Source of the DNA: Methylopila sp. Yamaguchi
GTDB lineage: Bacteria > Pseudomonadota > Alphaproteobacteria > Rhizobiales > Methylopilaceae
Direction of reading: 5' to 3'
Length of the DNA: 64,000 nt
NCBI RefSeq assembly: GCF_002897035.1
Contig: NZ_BAUX01000009.1
Coordinates: 62,001 to 126,000 of the forward strand
The position numbers and the translations under genes are program-made. This document shows positions 34,281 to 43,602 of this stretch, one piece after another (within the stretch, counting starts at the first letter, position 1; each line of letters opens with the position of its first letter). The notes under the pieces were generated by a model that had not been told where the DNA came from, ran no database searches, and saw only the letters and a program-made list of their open reading frames with translations.

Positions 34281-35162
34281 TCAGCGCGTCGGCACCGGGT
34301 GTTCGCCGCGGTAGTCGTAGAAGCCGCGCTGGGTCTTGCGGCCGAGCCAGCCCGCTTCGACGTACTTCACCAGCAGCGGGCAGGGGCGGTACTTGCTGTC
34401 CGCGAGGCCCTCGTAGAGCACCTGCATGATGGACAGGCAGGTGTCGAGGCCGATGAAGTCCGCGAGCTGCAGCGGCCCCATCGGGTGGTTTGCGCCGAGC
34501 TTCATGGCGGTGTCGATCGCGTCGACCGAGCCCACGCCCTCATAAAGCGTGTAGATCGCCTCGTTGATCATCGGCAGCAGGATGCGGTTGACCATGAAGG
34601 CCGGGAAGTCCTCGGAGACCGCGACGGTCTTGCCGAGCCGGTCGATCAGCGCCTTGGAGCTCTCGAAGGTCTCGTCTTCGGTCGCGATGCCGCGGATCAG
34701 CTCCACGAGTTGCATCAGCGGCACCGGATTCATGAAGTGGATGCCGATGAACCGCTCCGGCCGATCGGTCGAGGCGGCGAGCCGCGTGATCGAGATCGAC
34801 GAGGTGTTGCTCGCCACCATCGTGCCGGGATTCAGCTGCGGGCAGAGCTCTGAGAAGATCTTGCGCTTGACCTGCTCGTCCTCGGTCGCGGCCTCGATCA
34901 CGAGATCGCAGTCAGCCAGGCCGGCGTAGCTGTCGACGGTCCGGATGCGCGCCAGACCCTCGGTCCGATCGGTCTCCGCGATCGCGCCCTTGGCCACCTG
35001 ACGCTGCATGTTGGCGTCGATGCGGCCGAGCGCGGCCGTGAGGCGGTCGGACGAGATGTCGTTGAAGGCGACGTCCAGCCCGGCGAGCGCGCAGACATGA
35101 GCGATGCCGGTGCCCATCTGGCCCGCGCCGATCACGCCGATCTTGCGAATGTCCACCGCCAT
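34281..35162 (-). CDS. 3-hydroxybutyryl-CoA dehydrogenase
   Basis: 293 residues from the ATG at 35162 ([19 protein letters not shown]). Seen: an N-terminal NAD-binding domain ([17 protein letters not shown]), the family stretch [15 protein letters not shown], the catalytic His region [17 protein letters not shown] and the C-terminal domain with [19 protein letters not shown]. Known: it interconverts 3-hydroxybutyryl-CoA and acetoacetyl-CoA, in PHB turnover, butanoate metabolism or ethylmalonyl-CoA-type C2 assimilation. It lies 149 bases downstream of etfA on the same strand, the etfB-etfA-hbd order seen in many Hyphomicrobiales. Confidence 0.95.
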   Translation of the reverse strand: MAVDIRKIGVIGAGQMGTGIAHVCALAGLDVAFNDISSDRLTAALGRIDANMQRQVAKGAIAETDRTEGLARIRTVDSYAGLADCDLVIEAATEDEQVKRKIFSELCPQLNPGTMVASNTSSISITRLAASTDRPERFIGIHFMNPVPLMQLVELIRGIATEDETFESSKALIDRLGKTVAVSEDFPAFMVNRILLPMINEAIYTLYEGVGSVDAIDTAMKLGANHPMGPLQLADFIGLDTCLSIMQVLYEGLADSKYRPCPLLVKYVEAGWLGRKTQRGFYDYRGEHPVPTR

Positions 35163-35311
35163 CGAACCTGCCTGGCCAGTCTGCTGCGCCGCCGTCCCGG
35201 GAGGGGACACTGTCGCGGCGAACTATAATTGGTGCGCCGCACAATGCCAGCGCGCATGCTCATTCTAAAGCAGAACGGCGCGCTGGCGACCATCGCCCCC
35301 GCGCCGAAGCG

Positions 35312-36253
35312 TCATTTCGACTTGGCGAGCTCCGCCTGAAGCTCCGGCGCCGCGACGAACAGGTCCGCCACCAGGCCGTAGTCCGCGACCTGGAAGATCG
35401 GCGCCTCGTCGTCCTTGTTGATCGCGACGATGACCTTCGAGTCCTTCATGCCGGCGAGATGCTGGATCGCGCCGGAGATGCCCAGCGCCACATAGAGATC
35501 CGGCGCCACGATCTTGCCGGTCTGGCCGACCTGCTGGTCGTTCGGAGCGTAGCCGGCGTCGACCGCGGCGCGGCTCGCGCCGATGGCGGCCCCGAAGGCG
35601 TCGGCGAGCGGCTCGATCACCTGCTCGAACTTCTCGCGTGAGCCCAGCGCGCGGCCGCCGGAGACGATGACCTTGGCGGAGCCGAGCTCCGGCCGGTCGG
35701 ATTGGGTGAGGTCCTCGCCGACGAAGCTCGACAGCGCGGGGTCGGCGGCCGCGGCCACCTCCTCGATCGGCGCCGAGCCGCCCTCGCCGGTCGCGGCGAA
35801 GGCCGCGGTGCGAACCGTGACGATCTTCTTGGGATCCGAACTCGTCACCGTCTGCAACGCGTTGCCGGCGTAGATCGGCCGTTCGAAGGTGTCGGGGCTC
35901 TCGACCTTCACGATGTCCGAGATCTGCATGACGTCGAGCTTGGCGGCCACGCGCGGAAGCACGTTCTTGCCCGTCGTCGAGGACGAGGCGACGAGCGCGT
36001 CGTAGTTCGCCATCAGGCCGACGATCAGCTCCGCGAAGGGCTCCGCCAGACCATGGGCGTAGATTTCGGCGCTTGCGACCAGCACCTTCTCGACGCCGTC
36101 GAGCTTGGCGGCGGCTTCGGCCGCGCCCTTCGGCGACTGGCCGGCGACGAGCACGTGCACCGGAGCGCCGAGCGCCTTGGCGGCGGTCAGCGCCTTTGCG
36201 GTCGCGTCGCCGAGGCTGTCTTCGTGGTGGTCGGCGAGAAGCAGGGTCGCCAT
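35312..36253 (-). CDS. etfA: Electron transfer flavoprotein, alpha subunit
   Basis: 313 residues from the ATG at 36253, two bases after the etfB stop. Seen: the N-terminal ETF domain ([15 protein letters not shown]) and the C-terminal FAD-binding domain with [34 protein letters not shown] and [15 protein letters not shown], the hallmark ETF-alpha signature. Known: ETF carries electrons from acyl-CoA and other dehydrogenases to ETF-ubiquinone oxidoreductase. Confidence 0.97.
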   Translation of the reverse strand: MATLLLADHHEDSLGDATAKALTAAKALGAPVHVLVAGQSPKGAAEAAAKLDGVEKVLVASAEIYAHGLAEPFAELIVGLMANYDALVASSSTTGKNVLPRVAAKLDVMQISDIVKVESPDTFERPIYAGNALQTVTSSDPKKIVTVRTAAFAATGEGGSAPIEEVAAAADPALSSFVGEDLTQSDRPELGSAKVIVSGGRALGSREKFEQVIEPLADAFGAAIGASRAAVDAGYAPNDQQVGQTGKIVAPDLYVALGISGAIQHLAGMKDSKVIVAINKDDEAPIFQVADYGLVADLFVAAPELQAELAKSK

Positions 36254-36255
36254 GA

Positions 36256-37005
36256 TCAGATCACTCCCGCTTCGGTCTTGAGCTTCTGGACGAGCTCCGC
36301 CACGGAGCCCACCTTCACGCCGGCCTGGCGCTTCGGCGGCTCGGTGGTCTTCACCACCTGGAGACGCGGCGCCACGTCGACGCCGAGATCGGCCGCCGAC
36401 GTCTCGTCGATCGGCTTCTTCTTCGCCTTCATGATGTTCGGCAGCGAGGCGTAGCGCGGCTCGTTGAGGCGGAGGTCCGTCGTCACGATGGCGGGGAGCT
36501 TCAGCCGCACCGTCTGGAGGCCGCCATCGACCTCGCGGGTGACCGAGACGCCGTCGGCGTCGGGCGCGACCTTGGAGGCGAAGGTGCCCTGGGGCCAGCC
36601 AAGCAGCGCGGCCAGCATCTGTCCGGTCTGGTTGCAATCGTCGTCGATGGCCTGCTTGCCCATGATCACGAGGCCGGGCTGCTCCTTCTCGACGAGCTTG
36701 ACCAGGATCTTCGCGACGGCGAGCGGCTCCACCGGGCCGTCGACCTTCACGAGCACGCCGCGGTCGCCGCCCATGGCGAGGCCCGTGCGGATCGTCTCGG
36801 CGGCCTGGGCGGGTCCGATCGACACCACCACGACCTCGGTCGCGGTCCCGGCTTCCTTGAGGCGAAGCGCCTCTTCGACCGCGATCTCGTCGAAGGGGTT
36901 CATCGACATCTTGACGTTGGCGAGCTCGACGCCCGACCCATCCGGCTTGACCCGGATTTTCACGTTGTAGTCGACCACTCTCTTGACGGGAACGAGAACC
37001 TTCAT
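36256..37005 (-). CDS. etfB: Electron transfer flavoprotein, beta subunit
   Basis: 249 residues from the ATG at 37005 ([16 protein letters not shown]), with GAGGTG about nine bases upstream. Seen: the ETF-beta core [18 protein letters not shown], the AMP-site region [20 protein letters not shown] and [20 protein letters not shown], which includes the methylatable lysine segment known from ETF-beta. It is cotranscribed with etfA. Confidence 0.97.
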   Translation of the reverse strand: MKVLVPVKRVVDYNVKIRVKPDGSGVELANVKMSMNPFDEIAVEEALRLKEAGTATEVVVVSIGPAQAAETIRTGLAMGGDRGVLVKVDGPVEPLAVAKILVKLVEKEQPGLVIMGKQAIDDDCNQTGQMLAALLGWPQGTFASKVAPDADGVSVTREVDGGLQTVRLKLPAIVTTDLRLNEPRYASLPNIMKAKKKPIDETSAADLGVDVAPRLQVVKTTEPPKRQAGVKVGSVAELVQKLKTEAGVI

Positions 37006-37190
37006 CGCGGCGGTCACCTCAGGGGTTCGCCGTGGGCCCCGGGCGATCGCCTCGGGCCAAGCGGCGCGGCAAGACTTGGCGCGCCGGCGGGCAGATCCGG
37101 TCGCGAGCGGGGCGGACAGTAGGATTGCCGCAGGTGCGAAGTCAACGCTCGCAGGGGCCGCTCGCGCCCGTCAAAAGTCTAGGATCGAAG

Positions 37191-37205
37191 CCTTGCCCGG
37201 CAAGG
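37191..37205 (-). terminator. Palindrome downstream of dnaA
   Basis: Seen: CCTTGCC-C-GGCAAGG, a perfect dyad 19 bases past the dnaA stop on the minus strand, with no strong T-run. Probably the dnaA transcript end or a protein site. Confidence 0.35.
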
Positions 37206-37223
37206 GTTTGGGCGAGCTCCGGC

Positions 37224-38711
37224 TCACTCCAGGAGCATGCGCCGGATCAGTTCGATCTCGTCCGCGAGGGTCTGGTCGCGCTTCGCCAGGTCGTCGATCT
37301 TGCGGACCGCATGGAGCACCGTGGTGTGGTCGCGCCCCCCGAAGCGACGGCCGATCTCGGGAAGCGACCGCAGTGTCATCTGCTTTGAAAGATACATCGC
37401 CACCTGGCGCGGCCGCACCACCGTCTGGGTCCGGCGCGACGACAGCACGTCGGCGCGGCTGACGTTGTAGTGCTTGGCGACGATGCGCTGGATGTCCTCG
37501 ATCTTGACGCGCTTGGGCTCGACCTGGCGTACGAGGTCGCGCAGCGCCGTCTCGGCCATCTCGATCGTGATCGGGGCGCCGGTCAGCGTGTTGTGCGCCA
37601 GAAGGCGGTTCACCGCGCCGTCGAGATCGCGGCCGTTCGCCGTGATGATCTTCGCCACATAGGCGATCACCTCGGCCGGCACGTCAAACTTCGCATGCAC
37701 GGCGCGGGCGACGGCGATCCGCTCCACCAGGATCTTGGCGCGCAGCTCCTCGTCGAGCGAGCCCATCTCGAGCGTCAGGCCGCCGGCGAGGCGCGAGCGC
37801 AGCCGCTCGTCGACCCCCTCGAGCTCGGAGGGCGCGCGATCGGCGGCGACGATCACCTGCTGGCGGCCGTCGAGCAGGGCGTTCAGCGTGTGCCCGAACT
37901 CCTGCTGCACGACCTTGCCCTGCAGGAACTGCAGATCGTCGATGACCAGCAGATCGATCGCCCGCAGCTTCTCCTTGAAGGCGAGCGCCGTCTGCCCTTT
38001 CAGCGACGCGACGAAGTCGAACATGAACTTCTCGGCGGTGAGATACATGACGCGCCGGCCGGAGGCTTCGACGGCGTGCGCCGTCGCCTGCAGCAGATGG
38101 GTCTTCCCCAGTCCCACGGCCGCGTGGATGACCAACGGGTTGAAGGTCACGGGGTCCCCGGCCTTGGCGTTCGCCACCTGCAGGGCGGCCGCATAGGCGA
38201 GCTGGTTGGCGCGGCCGACGAGGAAGGTGTCGAAGGTCAGCCGCCGGTCGAGCGGCGAGCCGGGAAGGCGCTGGTGGTCAGACGACGAGCGGTTGGAGCC
38301 GGGCAGCGGCGCGGGCGCGGCGCCGGTCTGGCCGCCCCGGTCAAAGAAAGGCTCGCGCGGCGCGGGCGACGTCACCACGTCGCCGCCGTTGGTCGCAAGC
38401 TTCGGCGCGGCGACCCGCAGGCCGAGGGCGATGCGGGTGACGTCCGGCCGCTCCTCGCCGAACACCGCCGCGATGCGGTCGGCGTAGTGCGACTGAATCC
38501 AGCTCTTCAGGAAGCGCGTCGGCACCGTCAGATGCGCCACGCCGTCCTCGATACGGTCGAGCACCAGACGGGCGAACCAGCTGGCGTAGACGTCGTCCCC
38601 GAACTCAGCGCGTAGCCTTTCGCTGGCCTTCCGCCACGCGATCTCTCCCTCGGTCAGCTGGCCGGCCGCCGGAGTCGCGGGGAAAAGTCGTTCGGGTTGC
38701 GCTGAAGGCAT
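37224..38711 (-). CDS. dnaA: Chromosomal replication initiator DnaA
   Basis: 495 residues. Seen: domain I (about 22-90, [13 protein letters not shown]), a Pro/Ser-rich linker (105-155), AAA+ domain III with Walker [12 protein letters not shown] (198-208) and Walker [12 protein letters not shown], and domain IV with the DnaA-box recognition signature [20 protein letters not shown] near the C-terminus. The usual first Gly pair of Walker A is Ala-Ala here, with the GxGKT core intact. Role: binds DnaA boxes and opens oriC. It lies 54 bases downstream of the rhodanese gene and may share its transcript. Confidence 0.97.
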   Translation of the reverse strand: MPSAQPERLFPATPAAGQLTEGEIAWRKASERLRAEFGDDVYASWFARLVLDRIEDGVAHLTVPTRFLKSWIQSHYADRIAAVFGEERPDVTRIALGLRVAAPKLATNGGDVVTSPAPREPFFDRGGQTGAAPAPLPGSNRSSSDHQRLPGSPLDRRLTFDTFLVGRANQLAYAAALQVANAKAGDPVTFNPLVIHAAVGLGKTHLLQATAHAVEASGRRVMYLTAEKFMFDFVASLKGQTALAFKEKLRAIDLLVIDDLQFLQGKVVQQEFGHTLNALLDGRQQVIVAADRAPSELEGVDERLRSRLAGGLTLEMGSLDEELRAKILVERIAVARAVHAKFDVPAEVIAYVAKIITANGRDLDGAVNRLLAHNTLTGAPITIEMAETALRDLVRQVEPKRVKIEDIQRIVAKHYNVSRADVLSSRRTQTVVRPRQVAMYLSKQMTLRSLPEIGRRFGGRDHTTVLHAVRKIDDLAKRDQTLADEIELIRRMLLE

Positions 38712-38765
38712 AGGACCACTCCGAGGGAAGCTGATGCGGCGGTCGAAAGGATGGGCGGAGACGGA

Positions 38766-39212
38766 TCAGCTCTGGATCCAGGGCAGGCCGTCGGCCTTCC
38801 AGCCGGCGGCGGCGCCGCGATGGCGGTCCTGATCGAGAGGACCCTCGAAGCCGCCGGCGACGTTGTAGCAACGGGTCCAGCCCGCTGCGGCCATCGCGGC
38901 GGCCGCAGCCTGGCTCCGCGCGCCGCTGCGGCAGAGAAAGAACACGGGAGCGTCCTTCCCCGCGCCGGCGGCGGCGAGCGCGGCTTCGACCTTCGCGGGG
39001 AATTCGGGATCGACCTGCATGGTCGGGAAGGTCTGCCATTCCTGCAGCACCGCGCGCTTCGACAGCGGCGAGAGATCGGGAACGCCGACGAAGCTCCACT
39101 CGACGCTGGTGCGCACGTCCACCATCGCCGCCGCGCCGTCGCTCTCGAGCGCCGTCCAGGCCTCGGCGGGCGTCACGTCGCCAGCGTAGGAATGCCCTTT
39201 CGTCTGAGACAT
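38766..39212 (-). CDS. Single-domain rhodanese-like protein
   Basis: 148 residues, with AAGG about eight bases before the ATG. Seen: rhodanese fold features: MVDVRTSVEWSFVGVPDL (the DVR and E residues), then the active-site loop FFLCRSGARSQAAA with the persulphide cysteine (about residue 94), and NVAGGFEGPLD. Known: carries sulfane sulphur or acts as a thiosulphate or persulphide transferase. It is immediately upstream of dnaA. Confidence 0.9.
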   Translation of the reverse strand: MSQTKGHSYAGDVTPAEAWTALESDGAAAMVDVRTSVEWSFVGVPDLSPLSKRAVLQEWQTFPTMQVDPEFPAKVEAALAAAGAGKDAPVFFLCRSGARSQAAAAAMAAAGWTRCYNVAGGFEGPLDQDRHRGAAAGWKADGLPWIQS

Positions 39213-39837
39213 AGACTAGCCTTCGCCGGAAACGCCCGACGCTCCCATTTCTCGTTGTCACGACTGGCCGTGCGGCGAGGCTCCCTGATCGGGAACGTCT
39301 CGCCGGGCCACGGCTTCAAAGATCCTGAAACACTAACTCAGGCGATACACAGCCAGCGTACGCAAAAATACTTTGGACGACTGGACGTTATCTCCGGAAG
39401 AGCCGCTTTTATGTTTCTGTGGAAGAAAGATATTTGCGGCGTCTCCATGGGTTCAGACGATACACAGCGGCCTAAAACGGCGCAATGCCGACTCCCAAAC
39501 GAATCGATTCATATCGCCGCAGCGCCAGCCTATCGAAGCGGCCGGAGCTCTCCAAAACCTTGGGTAGCCAGCAAAATCACAGCGTCCGGGGAGGTCCTCC
39601 AAAAGCGACTCCGCCGGGTCGAATCTCGATCTTCGGAGCCGTGCGACTCCCCCGTGACGGGGCGGATTCCGGGTCCCCTTGCGGGTCTTGCCCCTAACAT
39701 TCTGATCGATATACGTTTTTCGTGCTCGCCCGCAAGGGATGGACTCGATCTGTTGCGAATCCTTCATAAATCCGAGTCAAGCGCTGAATCCGTGCGGCGG
39801 CACGTTCGTGAAGCCCGTCGCGTAGGCGCCACAAACG
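39213..39837. other. AT-richer gap between rpsT and the rhodanese-dnaA pair, possible replication-origin region
   Basis: About 625 bases without a convincing gene; the open frames here have no ribosome site and no protein-like composition. Seen: an 11-base direct repeat CGATACACAGC at 39343-39353 and 39458-39468, each containing xxATACACA, which fits the DnaA box TTATNCACA except the first two bases, and TGTGGAAGA (39418-39426), seven of nine to a DnaA box on the minus strand. The region is richer in A and T than the genes around it. Known: oriC in many bacteria lies beside dnaA, though in several Rhizobiales it lies near hemE. Origin assignment is inference only. Confidence 0.3.
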
Positions 39838-39863
39838 AAAAAACCCGGCCTCGCGGCCGGGTT
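39838..39863 (-). terminator. Rho-independent terminator of rpsT
   Basis: Seen on the minus strand: AAACCCGGCC-GCGA-GGCCGGGTTT followed by a T-run (six A on the plus strand at 39838-39843), 23 bases past the rpsT stop. A 10-bp perfect stem with a 4-base loop. Confidence 0.9.
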
Positions 39864-39886
39864 TCGAAGCGTCTTGAAACCGTCGT

Positions 39887-40153
39887 TCAGGCGCTGAGAG
39901 CGCGCACGCGGGCGGCGAGGCGCGAGACCTTCCGCGACGCGGTGTTCTTGTGCAGCACGCCCTTCTGGGCGGCGCGCATGATCTCCGGCTCGGCGGCGCG
40001 GAGAGCGTTGCGGGCGTCGTCCGCCTGGCCCGAGGCGAGCGCCTCTTCGACCTTGCGAAGGAAGGTGCGCACGCGGCTGCGGCGGGCGCCGTTCACGAGC
40101 GTGCGGCGAGCGATCTTACGGGCGGCCTTTTTGGCCGACGGCGTGTTGGCCAT
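39887..40153 (-). CDS. rpsT: 30S ribosomal protein S20
   Basis: 88 residues. Seen: the basic S20 N-terminus [20 protein letters not shown], the central [17 protein letters not shown] and the C-terminal [19 protein letters not shown]. Known: a primary 16S-binding ribosomal protein. It has its own terminator and lies near dnaA, a common arrangement in alphaproteobacteria. Confidence 0.98.
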   Translation of the reverse strand: MANTPSAKKAARKIARRTLVNGARRSRVRTFLRKVEEALASGQADDARNALRAAEPEIMRAAQKGVLHKNTASRKVSRLAARVRALSA

Positions 40154-40305
40154 GGGCGTCTCGTTCCTTGATCCGATGCGCCGCGAGCGTAGAGCCCGCG
40201 CGGCGATAAAACGACGAGCGGCGAGCTCAGGCCCGCCGCGAGTGGCGGTCTCCTAGCAACGAAGCGTCCGCGCGTCAACGCCGGAGCGCACGCCCGCGGC
40301 GTGGA

Positions 40306-41631
40306 TCAGCCGAACAGGCCGCGTTCCGGCGCCTCGAACCGCCCCCGCGGCCAGGCGACGCGCACCACCGCCCCCTCCTCCGGCGGGGCGGCGTTTCCGA
40401 TCTCGATCGTCGCCCCCGACCGCTCCAGCAGGGTCTTGGCGATGAAGACGCCGAGACCGAGACCGCCGGCCTCCTGATCGTGCCCGCGGTCGTCCGAGCG
40501 GGTCGAGACATAGGGCTCGCCCACCTTGGCGAGGATCTCGGGCGCGAAGCCGGGGCCGTCGTCCGCAATCTCGAGGGTCACGCGGGCCGCGTCCCAACCG
40601 GCGGTCACGCGCACGCTCGACCGGGCGAAGTCGACCGCGTTCTCGACGATGTTGCCAAGGCCGTAGAGCACGCTCGGGTTGCGGCGCCAGTGGGGCTCGG
40701 TCGCCCGGTCGCCGATCAGCGCGACGCGGAGCGCCACGCCGAAATTGCGGTGCGGCTCCACGACGTCTTCGATCAGGTGGCCCATGGCCATGATGTCGAA
40801 GGGGGCGCCGTGCTCGTCGAGCGACGTCAGCTTCTTCAGAATGTCCCGGCAGCGGTCGACCTGTTCGCGCAGCAGCACGATGTCGTCGCGCTGGGGGCCG
40901 GCCTCCATTCCCCGCTCGAGCTCCTTGGCGACGAGCGCGATGGTCGCGAGCGGCGTTCCAAGTTCGTGGGCCGCCGCCGCGGCGAGGCCGTCGAGCGCGG
41001 ACAGGTGCTGCTCGCGGGCGAGCACCAGTTCGGTCGCGGCGAGCGCCTGGCCGAGCTCGCGGCTCTCGGCCGCGACGCGCCACGCGTAGACGCCGATGAA
41101 GCAGAGCGCCAGCAGCAGGGCGCACCAGATGCCGGCCACATAGAGGAAGGGCATGTTGACGGGCTCGGCGCCCGTCCACGGCAGCGGGCGATGGACGAGG
41201 CCGAGCAGGGTCGCGCAGGCGACGACAAGCGCCGCGAGCGACAGGGTGGCCTTCGGCGGCAGCGCCGTCGCCGAGATCATGACCGGCGCGAGGAACAGCA
41301 CGGAGAAGGGGTTCTCCAGCCCGCCCGTAAGATAGAGCAGCGCCGCAAGCTGCAGCACGTCATAGCCGAGAAGAGCGGCGGCCGCCCGCGGCGCAAGCCG
41401 GTGCGTCACCGGAAACCGCAGGCGCAGCAGAACGTTGAGTCCGGCGGAAAGCGCGATCACCAGGAAGCAGGCGGCGAGCGGCAGCGGAAAGCCGAGCGCC
41501 GCGTGAACGAGAACCACCGCCGCGCTCTGCCCGGCGACCGCGAGCCACCGCAGGCGCACGAGCGTGTCGAGCCTCAGGCGGTGCTGGACGAAGAACAGGC
41601 GCTCGCGGGCGTGGGAGATGTCGAGGGTCAC
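40306..41631 (-). CDS. RegB/ActS/PrrB-type redox sensor histidine kinase
   Basis: 441 residues. Seen: six N-terminal TM segments (about 25-190) including the GGLENPF quinone-site motif (103-109) between them, the H-box AAAAHELGTPLATI (His222), the redox-box Cys in QVDRCRDILKKL (Cys261), N-box NIVENAVDFA and G-boxes DDGPGFAP and GGLGLGVFIAKTL. Known: RegB/ActS senses the ubiquinone pool and uses the redox Cys to control phosphorylation of RegA/ActR, regulating respiration, CO2 or N fixation genes. The partner regulator gene is normally adjacent but is not found in this window. Confidence 0.93.
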   Translation of the reverse strand: MTLDISHARERLFFVQHRLRLDTLVRLRWLAVAGQSAAVVLVHAALGFPLPLAACFLVIALSAGLNVLLRLRFPVTHRLAPRAAAALLGYDVLQLAALLYLTGGLENPFSVLFLAPVMISATALPPKATLSLAALVVACATLLGLVHRPLPWTGAEPVNMPFLYVAGIWCALLLALCFIGVYAWRVAAESRELGQALAATELVLAREQHLSALDGLAAAAAHELGTPLATIALVAKELERGMEAGPQRDDIVLLREQVDRCRDILKKLTSLDEHGAPFDIMAMGHLIEDVVEPHRNFGVALRVALIGDRATEPHWRRNPSVLYGLGNIVENAVDFARSSVRVTAGWDAARVTLEIADDGPGFAPEILAKVGEPYVSTRSDDRGHDQEAGGLGLGVFIAKTLLERSGATIEIGNAAPPEEGAVVRVAWPRGRFEAPERGLFG

Positions 41632-41756
41632 GGCGACACCTTACACGCGCTTCGCCCGTGGCGGAGGCCCGGCGCCATCGGATGGATTGACGCCGCGGCG
41701 TAAGCGCGGAATCGTCTGGCGGGTTGTGCGACGCAACATATCCGGAAGGATGAGCG

Positions 41757-43451
41757 ATGCCGAGAGAGATCAAGAGCGCGGGTATCGGCGAGTTTGGCGG
41801 GGCGCCCGCCACCGCCGACTGGGGCGGCTCCCTGACGACCATGCCGTTGTACTGGATGTACGAGGCGGCGCAATCCTCGCTCGGCCCGGCGCGCGCGCTC
41901 GCGGACGCCGGTCGGCTCTACTTCAAGAACCCCACGAACCCCGCCTCTCACACCGACTGGGGTCGGAAGATGGGAGCGATGTGCGAGGTGTTCGAGCGCG
42001 CGACGCGGCGCTACGGCAAGCCCGAGTTCGGCCTCGCCACGACGCTCGTCAACGGCGAACGGGTAACGGTGACCGAGAAGACGGTCTGGAGCCGACCGTT
42101 CTGCAACCTCGTCAATTTCGAACGCGCGATGCGGCCGGGCGTCCGCAAGCAGCCGAAGCTGCTGATCGTGGCGCCGATGTCGGGCCACTACGCCACTCTG
42201 CTGCGCGGCACTGTCGAGGCCATGCTGCCGGACCACGACGTCTTCATCACCGACTGGACCGACGCCCGCCTCGTCCCGGTCACCGACGGCTCCTTCGACC
42301 TCGACGATTACATCGACTACCTGATCTCGATCTTCCATTTCATGAAGGGCGACGTGCATGTGATGGCGGTCTGCCAGCCGGCCGTGCCGGTGCTCGCCGC
42401 GGTCGCGCGCATGGAGGCCGAGAACGACCCCTTCGTCCCGCACTCCATGACCCTGATGGGCGGCCCGATCGACACGCGGGAGAACCCGACCGCGGTGAAC
42501 CAGGTCGCAATCGACCGCGGCACCGAGTGGTTCCAGCGCAACGTGGTGACGATGGTGCCGTGGCCGCACCCCGGCGTGATGCGTCAGGTCTATCCCGGCT
42601 TCCTGCAGCTCACCGGCTTCGTGTCGATGAATCTCGACCGGCATGTCGAGGCCCACAAGGAGTTCTTCAACCACCTCGTGGACGGCGACGGCGACAGCGC
42701 CGAGAAGCACCGCGAGTTCTACGACGAATACCTCGCGGTGATGGACCTGACCGCGGAGTTCTACCTTCAGACGGTCGACACCGTGTTCGTGCGGCAGTCC
42801 CTGCCGAAAGGCGAGATGACCCACCGCGGCAAGCCGGTCGACTGCTCGAAGATCACCCGTTGTGCGCTGATGACGGTCGAGGGCGAGCGCGACGACATCT
42901 CAGGCGTCGGTCAGACCAAGGCGGCGCACGCGCTCTGTTCGAGTCTCTCCGACGACAAGCGCGTCCACTATCTGCAGGACAAGGTGGGCCACTACGGCGT
43001 GTTCAACGGTTCGCGGTTCCGGTCGCAGATCGCCCCGCGGATCCACGACTTCATCCTGTCGAACCAGCCGCGCGCCGCATCGAGCTCGAAGCCGGCCGCT
43101 CCCGCCGCGGCCCCGCAGAAGGCGGAGCCCGTCGAAGCCCAGGCCGAGCCCCAGGCCACCACGGGAGCGGAGGCCGCCGTCAAGCCTCGCGCCGCGGCCA
43201 AGCGCCCGAAGGCGAACGGCGGGACCCGTCTGGCGGAGCCGCAGGGCCCGGCGGACGACCTCACCCGGATCATCGGCGTCGGGCCGAAGCTGCAGGCCGT
43301 GCTGAACGAGGCCGGCATCTTCCATTATTGGCAGATCGCGCGGATGACCGAGGACGAGCGGTTGTCGCTGGACGCCAAGATGACGCCGCCCGGCCGCATT
43401 GCGCGCGATAAATGGGTGGAGCAGGCGGCGCGCCTCGTCGAGGCGGGCTAA
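41757..43451 (+). CDS. phaZ: Intracellular PHB depolymerase PhaZ with C-terminal helix-hairpin-helix extension
   Basis: 564 residues, with GGAAGGA upstream of the ATG. Seen: residues 1-435 are an intracellular poly(3-hydroxybutyrate) depolymerase of the PhaZ1 type, with the Cys nucleophile in HVMAVCQPAVPVLAAV (Cys206), the acid in EGERDDISG and the His in KVGHYGVFNG (His412). Residues about 437-495 are an Ala/Pro/Lys-rich linker, and 499-560 (DDLTRIIGVGPKLQAVLNEAG...) is a helix-hairpin-helix segment like those at the end of some NuoE proteins. Known: PhaZ breaks down stored PHB granules in the cytoplasm. The tail is not part of usual PhaZ proteins. Transcribed divergently from the RegB-like kinase. 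Confidence 0.93.
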   Translation: MPREIKSAGIGEFGGAPATADWGGSLTTMPLYWMYEAAQSSLGPARALADAGRLYFKNPTNPASHTDWGRKMGAMCEVFERATRRYGKPEFGLATTLVNGERVTVTEKTVWSRPFCNLVNFERAMRPGVRKQPKLLIVAPMSGHYATLLRGTVEAMLPDHDVFITDWTDARLVPVTDGSFDLDDYIDYLISIFHFMKGDVHVMAVCQPAVPVLAAVARMEAENDPFVPHSMTLMGGPIDTRENPTAVNQVAIDRGTEWFQRNVVTMVPWPHPGVMRQVYPGFLQLTGFVSMNLDRHVEAHKEFFNHLVDGDGDSAEKHREFYDEYLAVMDLTAEFYLQTVDTVFVRQSLPKGEMTHRGKPVDCSKITRCALMTVEGERDDISGVGQTKAAHALCSSLSDDKRVHYLQDKVGHYGVFNGSRFRSQIAPRIHDFILSNQPRAASSSKPAAPAAAPQKAEPVEAQAEPQATTGAEAAVKPRAAAKRPKANGGTRLAEPQGPADDLTRIIGVGPKLQAVLNEAGIFHYWQIARMTEDERLSLDAKMTPPGRIARDKWVEQAARLVEAG

Positions 43452-43488
43452 CTCAAGCGTTTTTTGCGCATTCAGGTCTGGTCGACAC

Positions 43489-43507
43489 TTATAAAGCGCT
43501 TATAAGG
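43489..43507. promoter_or_regulatory. Repeated CTTATAA elements upstream of lanmodulin
   Basis: Seen: CTTATAA at 43489-43495 and the palindrome CTTATAAG at 43500-43507, spaced by 11 bases in an otherwise AT-rich 150-base gap before the lanmodulin gene. They could form an operator on one helix face, or include a -10-like element. The binding factor is unknown. Confidence 0.35.
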
Positions 43508-43602
43508 AGCCAACGCAGCGTCGTTCCGCGGGCTTTGTTGTTGTGTGCCGTCTCGTCGCTGCCGATTGGTCCGTTTAAACTTATTATTATCAGGAAAACA
43601 CC

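Noticed and set aside
39453-39767. 104-codon minus-strand frame in the rpsT-rhodanese gap
   Set aside because: No ribosome site, no recognisable domain and an irregular residue composition; more likely non-coding.
41711-41737. PhaR-type operator upstream of phaZ (GTTGTGCGACGCAAC)
   Set aside because: Only 4-bp outer arms are complementary; the TGC-rich resemblance is too weak to call.
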